Below are positions 57,661 through 64,000 of a DNA stretch of 64,000 bases, one piece after another; position 1 is the first letter of the stretch; each line of letters begins with the position of its first letter. A program made the translations under genes and the position numbers. A model generated the notes under the pieces. The model saw only the letters and a program-made list of their open reading frames with translations. It searched no databases and was not told the origin of the DNA. Source of the stretch: Haemonchus contortus (Eukaryota > Nematoda > Chromadorea > Rhabditida > Trichostrongylidae); contig LS997566.1 of the NCBI GenBank assembly GCA_000469685.2, forward strand, positions 4,502,804 to 4,566,803, read 5' to 3'.

Positions 57661-60088
57661 AAACGAATGTGCTGGCGAAAAAACCGATAGCAATGCACGT
57701 CACCAATAACATTCCAGAATAGGCCCTCATATACAATAAACCTCATGGGAATATTCCTGCATACTTACTTTCATGGCATATTTAACGATTTTACATTTGA
57801 TCGAGGTATTTATTCGTTCATCTAACTTCTTCATTATGCGTAAATACACAGCTTACTGTAGAAAACTAAACCTAAAGTCACATTTTCAAGTTTATTTACA
57901 CGTTCCAAAGCCAAATTTGCCTCTTACCTACTTGACAAATATGTTTTCACTTATTGTACCAGTTATGCTTCTTCACACTTCACATAAGCCTCCTGTACTC
58001 AAGTGGGTGCTATCCTCAAAACATGCTCTCTGCCTCTCGTTGCTCTGACCTCTTCATCTGTCTTAACCTCCACCTCAGCTAGTAAATATAAAGTAAATGA
58101 TGTTTCTATGAAAAATGATGGGAAGGGGAGGAGGGTGAGATCTGTCCGATAGGATTTGTTCGATAGGTAAAATATCAAGAAATTTTGTAGGCTTCTTTAT
58201 TCAATTGTTTATCTGGAACTGGAAGAAAATAATTACAAGTATTGTACTGGATGAATTTCTTACTAAACTCTCCTACTGTTCCCTTCCTTTCGCAAAGATC
58301 AAAAAGTGGAGTCCTTTTGAGATTCCCTACTCTAATACGACTCTGTAAGATCTGAGCTGGTCTCACATCATCCTCTCTTCAAAATTAATTGAATAGAAAG
58401 ATAATAAATATTGCAGGGTAACAAAGAAATGATCTCTATTATATTCCGTTCGATGCCGCCGTAGTGGAAGACGGGTGGCAAGTGAATGAATGGATCTTGG
58501 AGTAGGAATGGGATCTATTCTTTCTCCCGATTCTGAAGGTCCCCAATTCGCCGATGGACTGAAATATCTACGCTCTGATGTGGAATGACTGGTTTCTGTG
58601 GTTTCTATCCCTCAGAGACCGTAGTGTTTTCCTATCTTTACGCTCGCATTCAACAAATGCTTATCACCCTTTTTTCCCTTTTTTACGACTTACGCCCGAC
58701 TTGATTGCCACAAGTTTTCTTTCGCCTGTCAACGGTGAGACACAACTTTTACAAACAATTCAGTTTAGGGGGGATTTGTTTGTTTATTGGAATTTTGAGG
58801 TATACAAAAACAAGTTTCTATTCCGGCTCTGACAAATAATGAAGAAACTTGTTTGAATTTCATATTTGCTACTTTACTCACAGTAAACTTTCTGGGCAAA
58901 AGTTAGAGTCAATCGCTGATTCCACTCTTCGATTTCAGTCAAAATCAGCATCAGAGAAATTTTGAAATTCGAAGAATGAACTCAGAATGAGTAAGAAAAC
59001 TGGTAACTTTTCATTTTCGAAGCCTTTCCTTGTTTACGGTAGGTCATCAGACATCTGGAGCAAAGGTATTGGTAGCACACCCATTCCATTTTCAGCAGTT
59101 TTGCCATTGGGAGTTACGGTAGAAACCCCCATCCTATTAGTCGAGATCCGCAGATCTCCCATACAGTACCCCAAGCCACGGCTTCTGAGAGGAAGTTTGG
59201 ATGATTTCCGATTGGGAATCGATAGTATTGATTCGAATCTTATTGTTGACAAAATTACTGGCTGTAATACCGAGAGTTTCCAACAAATCAGTCGAGAATA
59301 AAGCCGGGGAAGAGTTCAGTGAGCACTGTTGCTTGCAACTTGACGCGAAGTTGCGACCGGCGCAAAATTGCGGACACGAAAAATTGGAGACCGCGAAGTA
59401 CGCTTCCTTCAAGTGCCATTTTTCTGCTGATTGTCTCTTTCTTCATGTTTTTTGGCTAATACTAATGTCAATACTAGTTTATTGAGCGTATAACTCAATT
59501 CTTAGTTATTCTGATCACATTGAGAGTTTGATTAGTCGCTGATTGCCAGTGCCATTGAGTGATTAATTTTCGGCCTCGTTCACTGGTGTTGCTTGGTCTT
59601 TGCTCTTAGTAACGAGTCTACAAATCGTCTGGTCGTCGGTATATCAGATCATCTTTAAAAGTCATGAACGTGTACTGATTAGGTAAAGCAAGCCGTCAAG
59701 GATTTTTTAAAACGGAAAGACTGAATGAAAACGAATACTCTCATAGTTCTAGAGTTCTCTACTACGGGTTTTCCGATATTTCCGATGATATCGTTGTGCT
59801 CGTTTTTCTCCAATTTTGAATTATACAGTTATTCATTCCTTGCACTTGATATCGATACAAGATTGCTTTCAATTGATGTTGAACCTACTCTTCGTCGATC
59901 CTCCATTTAACCGATACAGCCTGTGATGTAGGCCCCGTCAATGGCCTCCGTCAAGCTTCTCAGTGTCATTGAACGATCGCAAAGTCTTTTTTTTTATTGA
60001 ATCACAGTTTGTACTTAATTTCGTTCCGTCGAGTCCCTTCCGTGTGTTTTCAGGCACGTTAAGTCATTACTGCTTCAATTTTTTTCAG
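57661..60088. other. Intergenic stretch before PLC-beta
   Basis: No exons were recognised. Short frames around 58980-59300 overlap on both strands without domain content. The region should contain the promoter and any non-coding 5' exon of the PLC-beta gene. Confidence 0.4.
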
Positions 60089-60156
60089 AACCGTGCGATG
60101 GTATTGCGAGAGTAAGCTGGCCGGACTTCAGAGTGTACTAAAAGAAAAGAGGCCAA

Positions 60157-63100
60157 ATGGCCAAGGAGTTCCAATTCAACTGGCGCCCAAACGTGCCTAG
60201 TTTGCTCCTAAATGGCTCCGTTTTCGATCGCTACGATGATGTAAGTGTCGTTTAGCTCATGTCGTTTTTGCATATACGACGCTGAGGGAACCGTTTTTCT
60301 TGTAGAAATAGGACTCGGGGACTGCTTATTTGTTCTTTCCTTAGTTGTTGTTTTTTTAATTGAAATTTCCCATCAAAACTTCAGGGAACTTCGTAATGGG
60401 ATAGACAACCCTTTAACTCAACTATCAACTTTCGCATAAGGATTTCATTCCTTTGAAAAGAGAGGGTTCAAGAAATGCAACGAACCATAGTGAACCTTTG
60501 AGTATAACTAGTAGTCCTTATGGCCACTGAAAGATAAAGATTGTTGTCATAATTTTGGAAGATTTTGAAGACTATTTACATCATCTAATTAACTTATCTG
60601 TTTAGGAGAGCACATCACTGGAAGTCAACGCCCATGTGAGGGTTGACGAATACGGGTTCTTTCTTTATTGGCTGATAGAAGGCAGAGATGCAGCTGTATT
60701 AGATATCGGCCAAGTGAGTTTGTATCACAGATTCCACTTATGACTAAATTTTCTTCAGTTCTGCTTTTTGATTTTACTCAACGCCTGAAAAAGGAGTCCT
60801 TACTGACTTCAGGTTTGGGAAGCACGTCCCTCTGGTTTACCCAAGGATGGGCGAGTGCTGTTCGAACTCGAACAACGAGGAGCCCGTGAAACTCTAGAGG
60901 AGAGAACGATCTGGATAACTCACGGGCAAGATCTCGTCAACGTTCAAAGTTTTTATTTGGTCGCTGAGACTATTGAAATAGCCAAAGTGAGTGCATTGAT
61001 GTTTCCTTTACTATTTCTTGTATCGGTTTCTGTTTTCCATGATCAGTGTTTCTTCTTTTTGGTTACTTCACTACACTTCCCTTTTTCAGGCTTGGCGGTT
61101 AGGTATTAATGATATTCTGAAAAAGTCGAAAACGCGACATGTCTGCCCGACCACAAATCTCCTAAGATAGTACGTGTTCTGCTTGATTTTTATTTTCTTA
61201 TTTGTACCCCGAAGGAGAACCTCTTTCTGGTACTTGTCTGATCCATCTTCCAATCTGAGCCCTCTTCGTTCCCTTTTCTCAAACGACTTCAGCAACATCT
61301 TAGTGATAAGAACGAGAAACAATTTCAAGTGATGACCACTTCCGGTTTTAACTAGTTTCTGAGTTTCTGAATAAAGTCAGCAAATTTGGTGCAGAAGAAA
61401 AATGCGTCGATCAGCTGGTTATCATCCTCCTTGCAGCTGGAAGTGGCTGACGCTGAGTGTGAACGATCGTAGGAAAATTCCGATCAAACTACTCGTCAAG
61501 ACCTTTTCTTCTGGGAAACCCGAAAAAATGGTCCTCAAATGTCTCAGCGATCTTGGATTGTGTGGAGATAAGGTAAATTTATTTGCACGAGAAATTTTTC
61601 AGAGAAACTCGAGGTACGCTTCGAGAAGAAAAAAGACTTACATTGCATGAATTTACCGCTTTCCTCGTGTACGCGAAGTAATGTGATCCCTGCATTCACC
61701 AAAACTGCTCATTTGAGCGGAAATTGAATCCAAATTGATTTTTTCCCGATAATATACATGGTGATGACTGACGTGACAGCTACATTGGTGTTGTGAATGT
61801 GTTGTAGTTTGTAGTACACCGTTCCACGAGTCATGAATCGTTCGATGTCAAAGAAGATCAGCCATATCTACAAATGCAGCAGCAGTCGCAAGAAGAAGGT
61901 GCATGATAACTACTTTCTTCAAACTTCATTTTTGTGTTTGTAAAGATCACGAAAGATCTCAATTTTGTTGTGTGTCGCATCCTGATATGATGGTGGCATG
62001 TTGTGACTCCATCTTAATCGTGCATACCTTGCATTACTTGTATATTCATATTCTGGATAGCTTTTTACTGAAGATTTTTGAAGGAACGGGAGGAGCTGGA
62101 CGTCGAAATGTTAACGTTTGAAAAGTTCATCCGCCTGTACAACAAAATTTGCCCACGCTCAGAAGTTCAGGAACTGTTTGTGAAATTGTGAGTACATTTG
62201 TGATGAAGTTTCACCCTTTCGGCTAAGTTCTAGGGTGTTGGATTTACTGTGCTTCAGGAGCGGTCAGAAGGAGTATCTGACACGAGACAGGCTGACAAAT
62301 TTCTTGAATGAAGAACAACGTGATCCACGATTGAATGAAATCCTCTTTCCTTTCTTCGACAGCACAAAGACGCAAGTGTTAATTAGCAAGTATGAGCAGG
62401 ATAACAACTACATCGACAACGGTATTTGTTATTTCTTCTTTGGATTTTCTTCCATTTGTTCACTTTTTGAGGGGTTTTGAGATCGTTGCTCTCAGGAAAA
62501 ATGTCTGGTGACGCGTTTCTTCGCTTTCTGATGTCGGATGAGAACTCTCCTGTCTTCTTAGATCGTATTGATATGTATCAAGATATGGATCAGCCACTCT
62601 GTCATTACTTCATCAATAGGTTGGTTGCGGCAAATCAGTGTGCTTTTGCTTTTCTAATCGCTTTCGATACCGTTTATACTTTCTTATTAGAATGTACGCC
62701 TAACAAAAATATGTGATTCTTAACTTTTTCCACTCATTTTACTTGTTTTACTCTTACATCCTTTGCAGTTCTCATAACACTTACTTAACGGGTCGACAAT
62801 ACGGAGGAAAATCTTCCTCAGAAATTTACCGACAAGTACGTTTTTGGAAAATTCTTGAACATTTGCCCTTTTTTTGTTCATAATAAGTATGTGGCGGCCT
62901 GCCTAACTTATTTTTTTGAAGCCTTACCGCCTGTTTTTTTAGGTTTTATTGTCGGGCTGCCGATGTATAGAGTTGGATTGCTGGGATGGTACAGGAGAAA
63001 ACAAGGGAGAACCGATTATCACTCACGGGAAAGCCATGTGCACAGATGTTTTCTTCAAGGTTAGTCTGTTAAAGAAAGTCGTTTCGAGACATCAGAAATT

Positions 63101-63656
63101 TTTTTTCGGCTTGAAATATCTCTCGGTTTTAAAAATTTTATGCCTTACATCTGCTACTCAGGACGTTTTGTATCAAATACGTGATACGGCGTTCGAACGA
63201 TCCGACTTCCCAGTTATTTTGTCGTTTGAAAATCATTGCTCCAAGTCTAATCAACTCAAAATGGCGAAGTATTGCATGGACATTTTCGGAGATATGCTGC
63301 TTGCGAAGCCTTTAGACGATTTCCCGGTAACTTTTCAACTTTTCGGGTGTTTACAAATTTTTCAATGTTATGTTTTCTTTCTCATCAGTTGTAATTGATT
63401 CCTGGGACTTCATTGCACATTTAAAGCACCTCGGTCAGTTCGCAAGATTACCTTGTTTGTGCTGTTTAGCTCGAAGCAGGAGTGCCCCTTCCATCTCCAA
63501 ATCGTTTGCGCAGAAAAATCCTGATCAAAAACAAACGATTGAAGCCGGAAATTGAAAAGCATCAGCTCGATCAGTTCCTTCGTGAAGGAAAGCTGGATGA
63601 AGAGGATGAAATCGTTGAAACTCCTGAAGTGGTCGGCGAGGATTCAGTGTCACCTC
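60157..63656 (+). CDS. Phospholipase C-beta, 5' part (13 exons)
   Basis: This enzyme hydrolyses PIP2 to IP3 and diacylglycerol downstream of Gq at the membrane. Coding exons: 60157-60240, 60606-60713, 60813-60986, 61090-61169, 61437-61572, 61815-61898, 62084-62187, 62258-62421, 62496-62619, 62769-62835, 62943-63059, 63162-63326 and 63470-63656, giving 531 codons with continuous phase. The order is a PH-like N-terminus ([29 protein letters not shown]), EF-hand region (LTVND-like start, [17 protein letters not shown]) and PLC-X domain. Catalytic residues visible: His355 (SSHNTYLTG), Glu385 and Asp387 (ELDCWDG), His403 (ITHG) and Glu437 (SFENH). Exon 6 is a Lys/Ser-rich 28-residue insert (ending SSSRKKK). 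A TTTTTTTCAG acceptor at 60088 precedes the ATG. The Y, C2 and C-terminal Gq-binding parts lie outside the window. It resembles C. elegans EGL-8. Confidence 0.93.
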
Positions 63657-64000
63657 GTGAGTTTATTTTTTGGAGGGAATTAAAAGAAGGACTGATTAAT
63701 AGAGTCAGAAAAGGAAGATGCGTCCACGCTCGCGTTAGAGGCCGGCATATCCTTGCGTTTCTTTGCTTCAGTTTGATTTCGAGGCTTTGTAAAAATATAT
63801 TTTATTTCTACTGGTGCCATTGCTCGAAATATGGTGTACCATTCAGTTTTTGCATCAACGTTTTATTTTTTCTTTAGTTTACCTGCTATATTCTGGCTTC
63901 AAGAATTAAGTTGTTTCTTAATGCTTTGCTCTTTCTTAAACTTCTAGGCTCATGAAAAAGTAGGGAGGAGGCGGAATTAGTGTTGAGAGTTAGTGATAGA
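63657..64000 (+). other. Intron of the PLC-beta gene at the window edge
   Basis: It starts with GTGAGT after the phase-1 end of exon 13. Several AG acceptors occur (for example CTTCAG near 63770), but no following sequence clearly continues the protein, so the next exon probably lies beyond the edge. Confidence 0.6.

Noticed and set aside
58987..59301. 104-codon plus-strand frame before PLC-beta
   Set aside because: Two overlapping open frames lie on the opposite strand, there is no domain, and there is no splice link to the PLC-beta exons.
1..64000. CRISPR arrays, operons with Shine-Dalgarno sites, bacterial mobile elements
   Set aside because: The sequence is clearly metazoan (spliced genes, RTE elements, SINEs). 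No regularly spaced repeats of the CRISPR type were seen.

Overview
This is a eukaryotic window from a nematode, most likely a strongylid (clade V) parasite of the hookworm type. The evidence is short introns with GTAAGT-like donors and TTTTCAG acceptors, acceptors placed a few bases before start codons as in spliced-leader trans-splicing, nematode-type globins, RTE-clade retrotransposons with short tandem-repeat tails, and a PLC-beta gene resembling Caenorhabditis EGL-8. The species cannot be fixed from the sequence alone.

Layout. Positions 3.6-31.5 kb hold a globin cluster of six apparently intact genes and one gutted copy. Three genes are leaderless with five exons: A (-, 3643-4738), B (+, 9166-10048) and G (-, 30216-31483). 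Three carry a signal peptide and have six exons: C (+, 13791-14689), D (+, 18028-19102) and E (+, 22624-23712). A fourth secreted-type copy, F, keeps only its distal 5' flank and its last exon (28322-28468), with a 5'-truncated RTE-type element in between. D, E and F are tandem units of about 4.6-4.8 kb that share 5' flank, 3' flank, a SINE copy and retroelement debris. C, D and E also share a TATA-containing promoter block about 300-380 bp before the ATG.

Positions 32.5-54.2 kb are gene-poor. They contain tRNA-derived SINE copies, simple repeats, several strikingly exact fold-back hairpins and a few unrecognised exon-like segments. At 54246-57650 lies a full-length RTE-clade retrotransposon with an open reading frame and a 10-bp target-site duplication. 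From 60157 to the right edge run the first 13 coding exons (531 codons) of a phospholipase C-beta gene, covering the PH-like region, EF-hands and PLC-X catalytic half. The rest lies outside the window.

How it fits together. The secreted globins should be exported and bind O2 or other haem ligands outside the cell, for example in cuticle or pseudocoelom. The leaderless ones should act inside cells, and all three replace the usual nematode distal E7 Gln with Leu or Ile. The cluster has grown by tandem duplication, been homogenised in places and been repeatedly invaded by retroelements. PLC-beta is an unrelated neighbour.
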